Below, one piece after another: positions 12,288 to 24,938 of a stretch of DNA of 64,000 bases (position 1 is the stretch's first letter; the number at the start of each line of letters is the position of its first letter). The translations under genes and the position numbers were made by a program. Where the stretch lies: contig JADZGE010000019.1 in the NCBI GenBank assembly GCA_020854035.1, positions 120,938 to 184,937 on the forward strand. The letters run 5' to 3'. The stretch comes from Burkholderiales bacterium (GTDB lineage: Bacteria > Pseudomonadota > Gammaproteobacteria > Burkholderiales > SG8-41). The notes under the pieces were generated by a model, which worked only from the letters and a program-made list of their open reading frames with translations, was not told where the DNA came from and searched no databases.

Positions 12288-13361
12288 ATGAAAACGCTGC
12301 GCGGCTACCTCGCCACGGAGATACTCGCCGCCACCGCGCTCGTCATGGCGGCGCTGGTGATGCTGTTCGCCTTTTTCGACCTGGTCGAGCAGATCAAGGA
12401 TCTCGGCCGCGGCGCCTACACGCTGCGGCGCATCGGCTACTTCGTGCTGTTGATGGTGCCGGACCACGTCTACGAACTCGCGCCGATCGCCGCGCTGATC
12501 GGTACGCTCTTCGCCCTCGCGCAGCTGGTGGCGGGATCCGAGTACACCGTCATGCGCACCTCCGGCGTCTCCACCGCCCGATTCGCTGGCGCGCTCGCCC
12601 TGATCGGGCTTGTCCTTGCGCTCGTCACATTCCTCGTCGGCGAATTCATCGCGCCGCCCGCCGAGCGCTTCGCGCAGCGGTTGCGCTCGCAGGCGATCAC
12701 GGGGCTCGTCGCCCAGGAGTTCCGCACCGGGCTGTGGGTGAAGGACGATCGCAGCTTCGTCAACGTCGGCGAGGTGACGCCGGGTTCGGCGCTGAAGGGC
12801 GTGCGGATCTACCGTTTCGACGGCGAGCACCGGCTGCTCTCCATCAGCCTCGCGGCATCCGGCGATTACCGGGGTGAGCACCGCTGGCGTCTCACGGACA
12901 TCACCCGTACCGAGTTCACCGACATGAAGACCACGGTGGCGAGGATCGGCGAGCTCGAGTGGGAGTCGGTGCTCGACCCGAGCCTGCTCGCGACACTCAT
13001 GCAGCGCCCGGAGAAGATGTCGGCCTGGCGCCTCTACACGTACGCGCAGCACCTCAAGGAGAACCGGCAGAAAGCCCTGCGCTACGAGATCGCGCTCTGG
13101 TCGAAAGCGACCTACCCGCTCGCGGTACTGGTCATGATGGTGATCGCGCTGCCCTTCGCGCAAATCAGCCAGCGCGGGGGCGGCGTGGGTGCGAAGGTCT
13201 TCGCGGGCATCATGCTCGGCCTGGCATTCCACTTCCTCAACCGGCTGTTCTCGCACCTGGGGCTCCTGAACGACTGGCTGCCCGTCGTGGCGGCGTCGGT
13301 GCCGACGCTCCTGTTCCTGTCGGTTGCAATCGGAATGCTGTGGTGGCAGGAACGAAGGTAA
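12288..13361 (+). CDS. lptG: LPS export ABC permease LptG
   Basis: Partner of LptF in the lipopolysaccharide exporter. The 357-residue protein has the same architecture: N-terminal helices, a loop with SEYTVMRTSGVS, a periplasmic jellyroll-like domain (about 130-260), and three C-terminal helices. The C-terminal KATYPLAVLVMMVIALPFA is typical of LptG. It is convergent with the RDD gene; the 54-base gap contains a GC-rich inverted repeat (CCCGCGC...GCGCGGG near 13383) without a T-tract. Confidence 0.92.
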   Translation: MKTLRGYLATEILAATALVMAALVMLFAFFDLVEQIKDLGRGAYTLRRIGYFVLLMVPDHVYELAPIAALIGTLFALAQLVAGSEYTVMRTSGVSTARFAGALALIGLVLALVTFLVGEFIAPPAERFAQRLRSQAITGLVAQEFRTGLWVKDDRSFVNVGEVTPGSALKGVRIYRFDGEHRLLSISLAASGDYRGEHRWRLTDITRTEFTDMKTTVARIGELEWESVLDPSLLATLMQRPEKMSAWRLYTYAQHLKENRQKALRYEIALWSKATYPLAVLVMMVIALPFAQISQRGGGVGAKVFAGIMLGLAFHFLNRLFSHLGLLNDWLPVVAASVPTLLFLSVAIGMLWWQERR

Positions 13362-13415
13362 GGAAGAACGATCAGGGAGCATCCCCGCGCGGGCGTTTGC
13401 GCGGGCACATCGTTT

Positions 13416-13838
13416 TCATCGTTCCTCCTCGATGATCCTGGTTCCCGCCAGCCGGTCGTGGAGGAAGCGCCGGTCCCGGTCGGCGAGCGCCCACAGGAAT
13501 CCCGCTCCGCAGGCGGCGGCGCCCGCGATCGCCAACGCGTATCGCAGGAGCGCCCGCCCGGCGGTGAGCGCCCCGCCCTCGCGCGTGACGAGCCTCAGGC
13601 GCCACGTCTTCATCGGCAGCGTCTGGCCGCGACGCACCCACTGCCAGCCGAAGTACAGTCCGGCGAGCGCGACGAGAAAGAGCTGGAAGACCGGCCGAAC
13701 GACCGTCCGGTCGGCACCTTGCGCGGCCAGCAGAAAGAGAAACGAGCCCGCCATGAGAACGGCGGCGAGCAGCAGCGTTTCGTAGACGAGACTCGGCAGG
13801 CGCCGGGAGAGGGGCGCGTCACGGAGGGCGACGCTCAC
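13416..13838 (-). CDS. RDD-family membrane protein
   Basis: A 140-residue protein with three or four hydrophobic segments. The segments SRRLPSLVYETLLLAAV, TLPMKTWRLRLVT and DRRFLHDRLAGTRII match the RDD domain layout; in the first segment a Glu stands where the family often has Asp. Function in the family is largely unknown. The start is GTG at 13838, overlapping the TGA of the DUF3106 gene (AAGTGAGCG), so translation is coupled. It is the last gene of the sigma factor-DUF3619-DUF3106-RDD string. Confidence 0.82.
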   Translation of the reverse strand: MSVALRDAPLSRRLPSLVYETLLLAAVLMAGSFLFLLAAQGADRTVVRPVFQLFLVALAGLYFGWQWVRRGQTLPMKTWRLRLVTREGGALTAGRALLRYALAIAGAAACGAGFLWALADRDRRFLHDRLAGTRIIEEER

Positions 13839-14353
13839 TTGATGGTGGACTTGGGCGCCGTTTCGGCGACCGCGTCCGCGGCCGGCTCGGGCGCGGCGGC
13901 GGGCTGCTCGGGGGCGTCGGTGAGCGCCGGGTCGAGCGGCGCGCCCTGCTGGCGCTGCTGCTGCACGAGCGAGCGCTGGTAGCGCTCCCATTCGCTGGTG
14001 ACTTCCTGCCGCCTGCCGGCCGGCAGCTTCTTGATCGAGAGGTAGCGGTCGCGGGCGGCCTTGCGCTGCGTCGGGGTAAGCCGGGCCCACTCGTTCATCC
14101 GCTGCTGAAGGCGCTGCTGCTCCTGCGGCTTCATGCGCGGATACCGCGCGGCGATCTCGAGCCACTTCCTGCGCCGGGTGGCGTCGAGCTGTTCCCACTC
14201 CGGCTTCAGCGGCGCGAGGATCGTCTGCTGCGCCGTGGTGAGTTCCGACCACGCCGGGCGTACCGGCCTCGTGGTTTCAGGCCTTGACTGTGCTGCGTCG
14301 AGCGGGAACGCGATCAGGAGCCATGCGGTCAGCGCGACGAACGCTTTAACCAT
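13835..14353 (-). CDS. DUF3106 exported protein
   Basis: A 172-residue secreted or periplasmic protein: signal peptide of about 20 residues (ending LDAA), then a Trp/Arg-rich helical domain with repeated PLKPEWEQLDATRRRKWLEI-like units typical of DUF3106, then a Gln/Pro/Ala-rich tail. Its function is not known; the repeated pattern recalls CpxP/Spy-like periplasmic helices, which is inference. It overlaps both neighbours (DUF3619 upstream, RDD downstream), indicating one transcript under the sigma-factor gene. Confidence 0.8.
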   Translation of the reverse strand: MVKAFVALTAWLLIAFPLDAAQSRPETTRPVRPAWSELTTAQQTILAPLKPEWEQLDATRRRKWLEIAARYPRMKPQEQQRLQQRMNEWARLTPTQRKAARDRYLSIKKLPAGRRQEVTSEWERYQRSLVQQQRQQGAPLDPALTDAPEQPAAAPEPAADAVAETAPKSTIK

Positions 14354-14718
14354 GAGTCAAAACCGTTGTCGAGATAGGCGTTGATCGGCAGCTCGTCGGT
14401 CAGCAGGCTCACGTCGATATCGGAAAGATCGCCGTTCGAGCCCCTGGAGTGCCAATAGACCGTGCCGATCAGCGCCAGCACGAGGACGGCGGTCGCGACC
14501 AGGTATCGCGGCCCATGGTCGATACGAACGCCCCCGGACGAGACCACGCCCAGGACCCGTGCGAACCCCCACACCGGTTCCCGCCGCTCCCGCATGCGCG
14601 CCAGCGCCAGCCTGCGTGCCGACGCGAGCCGCGCCCGGGTGCCGGCGTCAAGGCCGTCTGCTGCGTCGCGCAATACCCTTACGAGCTTGCCAGCAAATGC
14701 GTCATCCGGCCGGTTCAT
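14329..14718 (-). CDS. DUF3619 membrane protein, possible anti-sigma partner
   Basis: A 129-residue protein with one membrane helix (about residues 65-83, YLVATAVLVLALIGTVYW). The cytosolic N-terminus has Arg-rich helices; the C-terminus ends in an acidic, leucine-rich segment (SDIDVSLLTDELPINAYLD) typical of DUF3619. Position directly after an ECF-like sigma factor, with a 4-base start/stop overlap, is where a membrane anti-sigma factor is usually found. That role is inference; the family has no proven function known to me. Confidence 0.78.
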   Translation of the reverse strand: MNRPDDAFAGKLVRVLRDAADGLDAGTRARLASARRLALARMRERREPVWGFARVLGVVSSGGVRIDHGPRYLVATAVLVLALIGTVYWHSRGSNGDLSDIDVSLLTDELPINAYLDNGFDSWLKRSSR

Positions 14719-15368
14719 AGTTCAATCCCCTGTCTTTTCAATATCGTAGCCAAGGCATGCACGGCTCTGGAGCAGTGCGTTTTCACACTCCCCTCGGAGC
14801 AGCCCATCGCCTTGGCGGCTTCAGCAACGTCCAGTTCTTCCCAGTAACGCAGCAAAAAGGCCTCGCGTTGACGCGCGGGCAGGGATTCCAGGGCTTTCTC
14901 AATGGCCGCAATAACTTGCGATCGTTCCAGGCTAACGACCGGTGCCTGTGAAAACTGAGAGTCGTCCGCGACATCCAAAGTTTCCAGCGGATCGCCCTCG
15001 TCTTCGGTGCTCGACCCGAACAACGCCGATATCGGCATCGTCCACATCGACCGGACCTTTTGCCGGCGGTAGAAGTCGCGGATGGTGTTCTGGAGTATGC
15101 GCTGGAAGAGGAGCGGCAGTTCCGCCGCGGGCCGGGCGCCGTAGCGCTCCGCCAGCTTCAGCATTGCGTCCTGCACGATGTCGAGGGCGGCGTGATCGTC
15201 GCGGACCGCGAACAGCGCCTGCTTGTACGCCCTGCGCTCGACTTCGGCGAGGAAATCCGACAGTTCCGTGTGCGTCGCCAGTTGTTCGCTCTTGGTTCGG
15301 TTGACGCCGGCGCGACGGGGCACCCACGCGGCACGCATCGCCGCATGGCTTTGCATCTTAGCAAACAT
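14715..15368 (-). CDS. RNA polymerase sigma factor, sigma-70/ECF-like
   Basis: Sigma-70-family factor of up to 217 residues. Region 2 contains ALDIVQDAMLKLAERYG and the DNA-melting segment IRDFYRRQKVRSMW; region 4 contains LPARQREAFLLRYWEELDVA and the helix-turn-helix AAKAMGCSEGSVKTHCSRAV. An acidic linker (DEDEGDP-type) joins them. The ATG at 15368 gives the longest form; homology begins about residue 30 (TELSDFLAEVERRAYK), so an internal GTG or ATG may be the true start. It heads a four-gene overlapping operon with DUF3619, DUF3106 and RDD genes. It is divergent from ilvB. Confidence 0.85.
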   Translation of the reverse strand: MFAKMQSHAAMRAAWVPRRAGVNRTKSEQLATHTELSDFLAEVERRAYKQALFAVRDDHAALDIVQDAMLKLAERYGARPAAELPLLFQRILQNTIRDFYRRQKVRSMWTMPISALFGSSTEDEGDPLETLDVADDSQFSQAPVVSLERSQVIAAIEKALESLPARQREAFLLRYWEELDVAEAAKAMGCSEGSVKTHCSRAVHALATILKRQGIEL

Positions 15369-15448
15369 TGCCCGGGCGTAAACTGTACCGGGACCGCGCG
15401 GGCGCGCCGGGCTCGTGTTCTATCCTGCTGTTTACAGGGACGTTTTGC

Positions 15449-15477
15449 TTGACCTGCCTCCCGGCTATCGGTAATGT
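15449..15477 (+). promoter_or_regulatory. Sigma-70 promoter for ilvBHC
   Basis: TTGACC (15449-15454), a 17-base spacer, and TAATGT (15472-15477) match the sigma-70 consensus well and lie 34 bases before the ilvB ATG. No leader peptide rich in Leu, Val or Ile and no attenuator-like hairpin was seen between this box and ilvB. Confidence 0.7.
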
Positions 15478-15511
15478 TCCATGTTTCCGCGTCCGTCCGG
15501 GATTTACGCTC

Positions 15512-18910
<3,399 letters not shown>

Positions 18911-18958
18911 GGGGATGAACGACCGGAGAACCGGGACCGGGGAGAAGGAGCGGGCGCG

Positions 18959-19663
18959 ATGAGCGAGGAATCCAAGTCACTGGCGGGGGCGGCGCCGGGT
19001 GCGCCGGGGCGGCCGGACCCGGGCGCCTATCCCCATCCCATCATCGCCCGCGAGGGCTGGCCGTTCATCGGGACGGCGCTCGCGGCCGCGGCGGCGGCGC
19101 ACTGGTTTCTCGGGCCGTGGTGGGCGGCGCCGCTGTGGCTCGTCGTGGCGTTCATGACGCAGTTCTTCCGCGATCCGCCGCGGCGCGTGCCGCGGGAGTC
19201 CGGGGCGGTGCTCTCGCCGGCGGACGGGCGGGTGGTCGCGGTCGAGCGCGCGCACGACCCGTATCTCGAGCGCGATGCGCTCAAGATGAGCGTGTTCATG
19301 AACGTCTTCAACGTCCACTCCAACCGCAGCCCCGTCGACGGCGAGGTGCGAAACGCCTGGTACCATCTCGGGCGGTTCTTCAATGCGGCGCTCTCCAAGT
19401 CCTCGCTGGAGAACGAGCGCTCGGCGCTGTGGATCCGCACGCCGGGCGGAGCCGACGTGACCTGCGTGCAGATCGCGGGGCTCGTCGCGCGGCGCATCCT
19501 CTGCTATGCGCGCGTGGGGCAGCGCCTCGCGCGCGGCGAGCGTTTCGGGTTCATCCGCTTCGGCTCGCGCGTGGACGTCTACCTCCCCACGGGCACGCGC
19601 CCGGTGGCGAGCGTGGGCGACAAGGTCTACGCCACGGAGACGATACTCGCGGTCCTGCCCTGA
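18959..19663 (+). CDS. psd: Phosphatidylserine decarboxylase proenzyme
   Basis: Makes phosphatidylethanolamine from phosphatidylserine. The 234-residue protein is the short PSD type with one or two N-terminal membrane helices (about 40-65). Self-cleavage to form the pyruvoyl group should occur at the Gly-Ser of RFGSR (G202-S203). The core segment [19 protein letters not shown] is diagnostic. A GGAGAAGGAG ribosome binding site precedes the ATG at 18959. pssA follows 78 bases later, so the two steps of PE synthesis are encoded together. Confidence 0.94.
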   Translation: MSEESKSLAGAAPGAPGRPDPGAYPHPIIAREGWPFIGTALAAAAAAHWFLGPWWAAPLWLVVAFMTQFFRDPPRRVPRESGAVLSPADGRVVAVERAHDPYLERDALKMSVFMNVFNVHSNRSPVDGEVRNAWYHLGRFFNAALSKSSLENERSALWIRTPGGADVTCVQIAGLVARRILCYARVGQRLARGERFGFIRFGSRVDVYLPTGTRPVASVGDKVYATETILAVLP

Positions 19664-19741
19664 ACGGGGAATGGCAAGAGCCGGATCGCAGGTCGATGGC
19701 CGCCGCCGCCGCCTTACACGATTGACGATTCCCCATTTGCC

Positions 19742-20584
19742 GTGCCGATGTACGACCCTCGCGAGCACAGGCTTTTCATGCGGTCGCGGTTCGCCCGCCG
19801 CGGGATCTACTGGTTGCCCAATCTCTTCACGCTCGCCTCGCTCTTCTCGGGGTTCTACGCCATCGTGCAGGCGATGAACGGGCGTTTCGAGACGGCGGCG
19901 ATGGCGATCTTCGTCGCGATGGTGCTCGACGGGCTCGACGGGCGCATTGCGCGCCTGACGCGCACCCAGAGCGCCTTCGGCGCGGAACTCGACAGCCTCT
20001 CCGACATGGTGTCCTTCGGGGTCGCGCCCGCGCTGGTGGTCTACGTGTGGGCGCTGCAGGATTTCGCCGGCATGCAGACCGTGGCGTGGCTCGGCCCGTG
20101 GCTGACGACGAAGCTCGGCTGGATCGCGGCGTTCATCTACTGCGCGTGCGCGGCGCTGCGCCTCGCCCGCTTCAACACGACGCTGGAGATCGCCGACAAG
20201 CGCTTTTTCCAGGGCCTGCCGAGTCCCGCCGCGGCCTGCCTCGTCGCCGGCCTCGTCTGGGCGCTGAACGAATACCAGATCAGCGGCAAGGACGTGAAGT
20301 GGCTGGCGTGGGCGCTGACCGTGTTCGCGGGCGTGACCATGGTGAGCAACCTCAAGTTCTACAGCGGCAAGGACATCAACCTGAGAAAGAGCGTGCCGTT
20401 CTCGGCGTTGGTCGCGATCGCGTTCGGCATCACGGCGCTGTTCACCGCCTCGAGTACGCTGCCGGAGATGCTCTTTCTCCTCTTCGCGTGCTACGGCGCG
20501 TCCGGCTACGCGATCTGGCTCTACGAAAAGCTCACGCGTCGCGCGGCGGGGGGGCGGGAGCCGCCGGCCGCACCGGGCGCCTGA
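19742..20584 (+). CDS. pssA: CDP-diacylglycerol-serine O-phosphatidyltransferase
   Basis: Integral-membrane CDP-alcohol phosphotransferase making phosphatidylserine, the substrate of Psd. The catalytic signature D-G-x-x-A-R...G...D...D is present as [18 protein letters not shown] (from about residue 63) followed by AELDSLSD. About eight hydrophobic segments cover the rest. The start is GTG at 19742; an ATG at 19748 (MYDPREH) is equally possible and changes two residues. The tail is Arg/Gly/Pro-rich. Confidence 0.92.
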   Translation: MPMYDPREHRLFMRSRFARRGIYWLPNLFTLASLFSGFYAIVQAMNGRFETAAMAIFVAMVLDGLDGRIARLTRTQSAFGAELDSLSDMVSFGVAPALVVYVWALQDFAGMQTVAWLGPWLTTKLGWIAAFIYCACAALRLARFNTTLEIADKRFFQGLPSPAAACLVAGLVWALNEYQISGKDVKWLAWALTVFAGVTMVSNLKFYSGKDINLRKSVPFSALVAIAFGITALFTASSTLPEMLFLLFACYGASGYAIWLYEKLTRRAAGGREPPAAPGA

Positions 20585-20766
20585 GGCAGGCTGCGGGCCG
20601 GGCCGCCGGCGGGCAGCCGCGGGCAGGTGGCGAAGTTCACGCGATCGATCCGGGAACCAGGAGCTGCGCAGTACCGGACGCCAGCGCAGGCAATTCTCGA
20701 AGCGGGTCCTGGTGCAATCACACCGCCCGGGACGGCGCAGGATCCGGTTCTACCGTCGCGGTCTGC

Positions 20767-20772
20767 TATATT
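20767..20772 (+). promoter_or_regulatory. Possible -10 box for the Bug receptor gene
   Basis: TATATT at 20767-20772 in a GC-rich gap, 24 bases before the ATG at 20797, suggests a separate promoter for this receptor gene rather than readthrough from pssA. No convincing -35 was found. Confidence 0.35.
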
Positions 20773-20796
20773 CGAAAACCGCCCGGGAGAGTCTCG

Positions 20797-21783
20797 ATGA
20801 CCCGCACGCCGCTTTTCGTTCTCGCCTTCGTTGCGTGTTCGGGCGCGGCTCCCGCGCCGACTCGGGCGGCCGGCGCGGCGGATGCCTGGCCCGTGCGCCC
20901 GGTGCGGGTGATCGTCGGTTTCGGCGCCGGCGGCCCGGACACCATGGCCCGGCTGGTCGGCCAGCAACTCGCGAGCGCCCTCGGAGAGCCCGTCGTCGTG
21001 GGTAACCGGCCCGGCGCGAACGGAATCATCGGCGCGGACATGGTCGCCAGGGCCGCTCCCGATGGCTACACGCTCCTCTACACGTCCGCGTCGTTCGCGG
21101 TCAACCCGGCGATCCATCGAAAGCTGCCGTTCGATCCGGTGCGCGATTTCACGCCGGTCACGCAGGTGTCGGCTGCGGACGGGCACATACTGGCCGTCAA
21201 TCCCTCCTTCCCCGCGCGCACGGTCAAGGAGTTGATCGCGCTCGCGAGCCTGCCCGGGAGCCGGGTGTCGTACGGCTCGCCCGGCGTGGGCAACACCATC
21301 CATCTCGTCAGCGCGCTATTCAATCAGCGCGCCGGCACGCGCATGGTGCACGTTCCCTACAAGGGCGCCGGCCCCGCGATCAACGCGCTCATCGGCGGCG
21401 AAATCCAGGTGATGTTCGTGACCGCCACGCTCGGCCTGCCGCAGATACAGGCCGGCAGACTGCGGGCGCTTGCCTACGATTACGTCGAGCGGGCCGGTTT
21501 CCTCCCCGATGTGCCGACCATGACGGAAGCGGGCGGACCGCCGACGGGAGTCCAGACGAGCTGGCACGGCTACTTCGCGCCGGCCGCAACGCCGCCCGCC
21601 ATCGTCGCGCGTCTCGAGGCCGAGGTGCGGAAGGCGCTGGCGGTGCCCGGCGTGCGCGAGCGCATCGTCAAGCTGGGCCTGCGCCCGGTCGGCAGCACCT
21701 CGGCGGCGTTCAAGGCGTTCGTCGCGGACTCGATGACGCGGTTCGCGGAGATGGTGAAGGTGGCGGGGATCAATCCCGAGTGA
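20797..21783 (+). CDS. Bug/TctC-family tricarboxylate-type solute receptor (1 of 7)
   Basis: A 328-residue periplasmic binding protein of the Bug family, which captures carboxylates or similar anions. It has a signal peptide of about 28 residues, then [20 protein letters not shown] and the ligand-loop motif [13 protein letters not shown], with the second family motif [20 protein letters not shown]. It stands alone, 212 bases after pssA, and is boxed in by the two MITE copies. No TctA/TctB permease is nearby, as is usual for orphan Bug proteins. Confidence 0.9.
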   Translation: MTRTPLFVLAFVACSGAAPAPTRAAGAADAWPVRPVRVIVGFGAGGPDTMARLVGQQLASALGEPVVVGNRPGANGIIGADMVARAAPDGYTLLYTSASFAVNPAIHRKLPFDPVRDFTPVTQVSAADGHILAVNPSFPARTVKELIALASLPGSRVSYGSPGVGNTIHLVSALFNQRAGTRMVHVPYKGAGPAINALIGGEIQVMFVTATLGLPQIQAGRLRALAYDYVERAGFLPDVPTMTEAGGPPTGVQTSWHGYFAPAATPPAIVARLEAEVRKALAVPGVRERIVKLGLRPVGSTSAAFKAFVADSMTRFAEMVKVAGINPE

Positions 21784-22176
21784 CGGGGCGATGAAGTGAC
21801 GCCGCGTGAAGTGGGTCCCGGGTCCGACGCCATCCGTGACCTTACGCCGGAGATGGCGCGCGAACGCTTCAAGGCGACGGGCAGCGAAGGCGCCTCGACG
21901 TGCCGATCGACGGGAGGTTCGACGTGGCCGCGGCCCGGCAACCGCACCAGGGCGGGCAACAAGGGTGACAACCGGCGCCGTTAGCCTGCATTATTCACGA
22001 ACACCATGAGAATCCCCGACAGTGTGTCGGCGACTCCTCCGGCGACATGAATAATCCGGGTTAGGCCACCAGCGGCACGAGTCGCGCCGCCGGCACCGTC
22101 ACCTCGAAGCTCGCCGGCAACGAGGCGTCGCCGGCAGCGGTAGCGCCGCCACCCTTACTCGTCACTTCCTCGCAAA
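21784..22176. other. 393-base intergenic region holding MITE copy 2
   Basis: No supported gene. The first 200 bases hold short Arg-rich open frames with no ribosome binding site. The middle is the MITE copy at 21981-22064. The last 110 bases before the HMCES-like gene contain a 35-codon minus-strand frame (22061-22165) whose first residues recall an XseB N-terminus; it is too short to call. Confidence 0.6.
21981..22064 (-). mobile_element. MITE-like 84-bp inverted-repeat element, copy 2
   Basis: Reverse complement of copy 1 at 18827-18910, with one core difference (ATTAT for ATAAT) and a different flanking 4-bp direct repeat, TTAG on both sides. The different target duplications show two independent insertions and not a single inverted duplication. 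The near identity implies recent movement by a transposase encoded elsewhere. Confidence 0.72.
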
Positions 22177-22854
22177 GTGTGCGGACGCTACGCCCTCTAC
22201 GGACCGACCTCGCGCAGGAACCGCGACACGATCGAGTTCCTGGGCCGCGAGCTCGTCTTCCCGCCCACCTATAACGCCGCGCCGGCGCGGCTCCTGCCGG
22301 TCTGCCGCGTGACGGCGGCGCGCGGACGGGAGCTCGCGCTCCTGCGCTGGGGGTTGGTGCCGTTCTGGGCGAAGAGCGCCGATATCGGGGCGAGGATGAT
22401 CAACGCCCGGTGCGAGAGCGTCGCGGAGAAGCCCGCATTCCGTGCCGCGTTCGCGCGCCGGCGCTGCCTCGTGCCGATGTCCGGCTTCTACGAATGGCAG
22501 CGCGCGGCGGGGCGCAAGGTCCCCCATTTCATCCGGCTCCTCGACGCGGAGGTCTTCGCCGCGGCGGGTCTCTACGAGTCGTGGCGGGCGCAGGGCGAGG
22601 CCGCGCCGCTCGAGACGTTCACCATCATCACCACCGAGGCGAACGAGATCGTGCGCCCCCTGCACGAGCGCATGCCGGTGATCCTGCACGAGGCCGATTA
22701 CGAAGTCTGGCTCTCCCCCGAGCGCCGCGACACCGGCACGCTCGCGAGGTTGCTCGCGCCGTATCCGGCCGGGAACATGCGGGCCTACCCGGTCGGCACA
22801 CGGGTCAACAACGCCGCCAACGACGGCCCCGAACTCGTGAGTGAACAAACCTGA
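22177..22854 (+). CDS. HMCES/YedK-type abasic-site shielding protein (SRAP domain)
   Basis: A 225-residue SRAP protein. Removal of the initiator Met exposes Cys2 (MCGRYALYGPT), the residue that forms a thiazolidine crosslink to abasic sites in single-stranded DNA. Other conserved parts are seen: the Asn in YNAAPA, INARCESV, the Glu in SGFYEWQ, and the His in PLHERMPVIL. The start is GTG at 22177; no other start would leave Cys at position 2, so the start is well fixed. Weak upstream GAGGAA-like pairing (minus strand reads otherwise). Confidence 0.93.
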   Translation: MCGRYALYGPTSRRNRDTIEFLGRELVFPPTYNAAPARLLPVCRVTAARGRELALLRWGLVPFWAKSADIGARMINARCESVAEKPAFRAAFARRRCLVPMSGFYEWQRAAGRKVPHFIRLLDAEVFAAAGLYESWRAQGEAAPLETFTIITTEANEIVRPLHERMPVILHEADYEVWLSPERRDTGTLARLLAPYPAGNMRAYPVGTRVNNAANDGPELVSEQT

Positions 22855-22915
22855 GGCGGCACGGTCAAACCGGGCCAGCAAGGGCGCGGTTTCTCGATAC
22901 AGCGAGGATTCCACC

Positions 22916-24364
22916 ATGAAGCAGAAGCGTGGCGCAGGCGCAGTTCTTGCCGTTGCCGTGGTCGCGGCTCTTGCCGCGGGCGGCGCCGGTTTCCAGGGGC
23001 CCCCCGTGGTTCATGCCGCGGTTCCCGCGGCCGCGGCCTCCGGCCCCGTCACCGGCCGGCAGTTGCCTGATTTCGCGGAACTCGTGGAGCGCCACGGCGC
23101 GGCGGTGGTCAACGTGCGCGTGATGACCCCGGTGCGGGCCACGGCGGGCGATCAGCCGGCACCCGAAGCCGAGGCGGGCGATCCCCTGTCCGAGTTTCTC
23201 CGCCGCTTCCAGATTCCGGTGCCGCGCGGCGATGCCCGGCCGGGTGCGGGGCTCGGGTCCGGGTTCATCGTGAGCCCCGACGGGCTGGTGCTCACCAATG
23301 CCCACGTGGTGCAGGGTGGCGGCGAGGTCGTCGTCCGGTTGATCGACAAGCGCGAGTTCAAGGCGCGCGTGGTCGGCACCGACCCGCAGACGGACGTGGC
23401 GGTCCTGAGGATCGACGCGACGAATCTGCCGACGGTGACGATCGGCGACCCCAGCGCGGTGCGCGTCGGCGAGTGGGTGGTCGCGATCGGCTCGCCCTAC
23501 GGGTTCGACAACACCGTCACCGCCGGCATCGTGAGCGCCAAGGCGCGCGCGCTGCCCGACGGCACCTACGTGCCGTTCATCCAGACCGACGTTGCCGTCA
23601 ATCCCGGCAACTCGGGCGGTCCGCTCTTCAACATGAACGGTGAAGTGATCGGCATCAACTCCCAGATCTACAGCCGCACCGGCGGCTATCAGGGCCTCTC
23701 GTTCGCCATTCCCATCGACGTCGCGATGAAGGTCGAAACCCAGCTCGTTCAGTACGGCAAGGTCACGCGCGGGCGCATCGGCGTGACCATACAGGAAGTG
23801 AATCAGTCGCTCGCCGACTCGTTCGGGCTCCCGAAGCCGGCGGGGGCGCTGGTGTCTTCCGTCGAGCGTGACAGCCCGGCGGCGCGCGGCGGTATCGAGC
23901 AGGGCGATGTCATCCTGAAGATCGACGGGCAGCAGGTGCGCGGCAACATGGATGTCGTAAGCCGTATCGCGGACATGAAGCCCGGTACCGTGGCGAGAAT
24001 CGAAGTCTGGCGCAAGGGAGCGACACGAGAGCTTGCGGTCACGGTGGGCGAGATGCAGCCGCGGGCGACGGCGGACGCGGGCGCGCCCGGGGCCGGGCCC
24101 GGGGGCCGGCTCGGCGTGGCGGTGCGGCCGTTGAGCCCCGCGGAAAGCCGGGCAGCGGGCGGCGGCGGCGTGGTAGTGGAAAACGTTGCCGGCGCGGCCG
24201 CGCGTGCGGGGCTGCGTCCCGGCGACATCATCCTCGCGCTCAACAACACGCCGGTGAAGGATCCGCAGAGCCTGCGCGAGCTCGTCGCGAAATCCGGCAA
24301 ACGCGTCGCCGTGCTGGTTCAGCGCGCCAACGCGAAGGTCTACATCCCGGTGGAACTCGGATGA
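22916..24364 (+). CDS. Do-family periplasmic serine protease (DegQ/MucD type)
   Basis: A 482-residue trypsin-like protease with two PDZ domains acting in periplasmic protein quality control. A signal peptide covers about the first 38 residues. The triad is H130 (TNAHVV), D160 (QTDVAVLRID) and S233 (GNSGGPLF). PDZ1 spans about 285-375, PDZ2 about 395-480. The ATG at 22916 follows a GAGGATT-type site; an upstream in-frame ATG inside the previous gene is ignored because it precedes the signal peptide. DegQ versus MucD cannot be separated here. Confidence 0.92.
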   Translation: MKQKRGAGAVLAVAVVAALAAGGAGFQGPPVVHAAVPAAAASGPVTGRQLPDFAELVERHGAAVVNVRVMTPVRATAGDQPAPEAEAGDPLSEFLRRFQIPVPRGDARPGAGLGSGFIVSPDGLVLTNAHVVQGGGEVVVRLIDKREFKARVVGTDPQTDVAVLRIDATNLPTVTIGDPSAVRVGEWVVAIGSPYGFDNTVTAGIVSAKARALPDGTYVPFIQTDVAVNPGNSGGPLFNMNGEVIGINSQIYSRTGGYQGLSFAIPIDVAMKVETQLVQYGKVTRGRIGVTIQEVNQSLADSFGLPKPAGALVSSVERDSPAARGGIEQGDVILKIDGQQVRGNMDVVSRIADMKPGTVARIEVWRKGATRELAVTVGEMQPRATADAGAPGAGPGGRLGVAVRPLSPAESRAAGGGGVVVENVAGAAARAGLRPGDIILALNNTPVKDPQSLRELVAKSGKRVAVLVQRANAKVYIPVELG

Positions 24365-24455
24365 GGAACCCCCGTGTTGCGCGGGGATTCCATCCGGCGG
24401 GACGGCGGCGGATCCGCGGGGCCGCCGGGACCGAATCGGGCAGGAAGCGCCCGGT

Positions 24456-24707
24456 TCACTTGATGTCGAGGAGTTTCATCGCCTTCGCCAGCGTGTCAAC
24501 GGACTCCTGGTGCTTGCCGGCCTTGTGCAGCGCCTCGCCCTCGCCGCGGTACTTCTTCACCTGCGCCACCTGATTCGCCGAGAGCTTGGGGTTCTTCGAC
24601 ATCGCCTCGTCGATCTTCTTCATGTCCGCGGGGCAGTGGAATGCCATCGCGGTGCCGCCCGCCATCGCCATCGCGGTGCCGAGCACGATCGCGCAAAGTT
24701 TCCTCAT
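24456..24707 (-). CDS. Small exported protein of unknown function
   Basis: An 83-residue protein with a clear signal peptide (MRKLCAIVLGTAMAMAGGTA, cut near AMA) and a mature region of about 60 residues that is helical and Lys-rich, with a TPR-like half motif (GEALHKAGKHQESVDTLAKA). One Cys follows shortly after the signal peptide. Preceded by GAGGATGAC before the ATG. I recognise similar small betaproteobacterial exported proteins but no function. Confidence 0.72.
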   Translation of the reverse strand: MRKLCAIVLGTAMAMAGGTAMAFHCPADMKKIDEAMSKNPKLSANQVAQVKKYRGEGEALHKAGKHQESVDTLAKAMKLLDIK

Positions 24708-24923
24708 GTCATCCTCCCTGAGATTGGTCAGAACCGCCTGAGAGTACGAGGGATCGTTCCCCTCGCGCCTTCCCCGTGCCGGCGCCTCCGGTATCCCCGG
24801 CGTAGCGCCCCGGGAAGCACAGTGTACGCGCGACGCTCTCCGGCAACAACGACCGGTACATCCGGCGCCCGCGCCCGGAATTTCCGGCAGGCCGGGGCGA
24901 TGGTCGCTCCCGCGAGCTGCGGG

Positions 24924-24929
24924 TAGAAT
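24924..24929 (+). promoter_or_regulatory. Probable -10 box giving a nearly leaderless Nudix transcript
   Basis: TAGAAT at 24924-24929 ends nine bases before the ATG at 24939. A transcript would start close to 24936, so the message would be leaderless or nearly so; no ribosome binding site is seen before this ATG. A matching -35 was not identified. Confidence 0.4.
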
Positions 24930-24938
24930 CCGGATCGA

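Noticed and set aside
13362..13415. A terminator between lptG and the RDD gene (CCCGCGC/GCGCGGG)
   Set aside because: A stem exists but no T-tract follows on either strand, so the call would be weak.
15369..15511. An attenuator or leader peptide before ilvB
   Set aside because: No short frame rich in branched-chain codons and no alternative terminator hairpin was found between the promoter and ilvB.
22061..22165. A 35-codon minus-strand frame beginning with residues similar to the N-terminus of exonuclease VII small subunit (DASLPASFE)
   Set aside because: Too short, homology ends after a few residues, and the GTG start has AGGA only one base away. It could be a relic of xseB, but I cannot support it as a gene.
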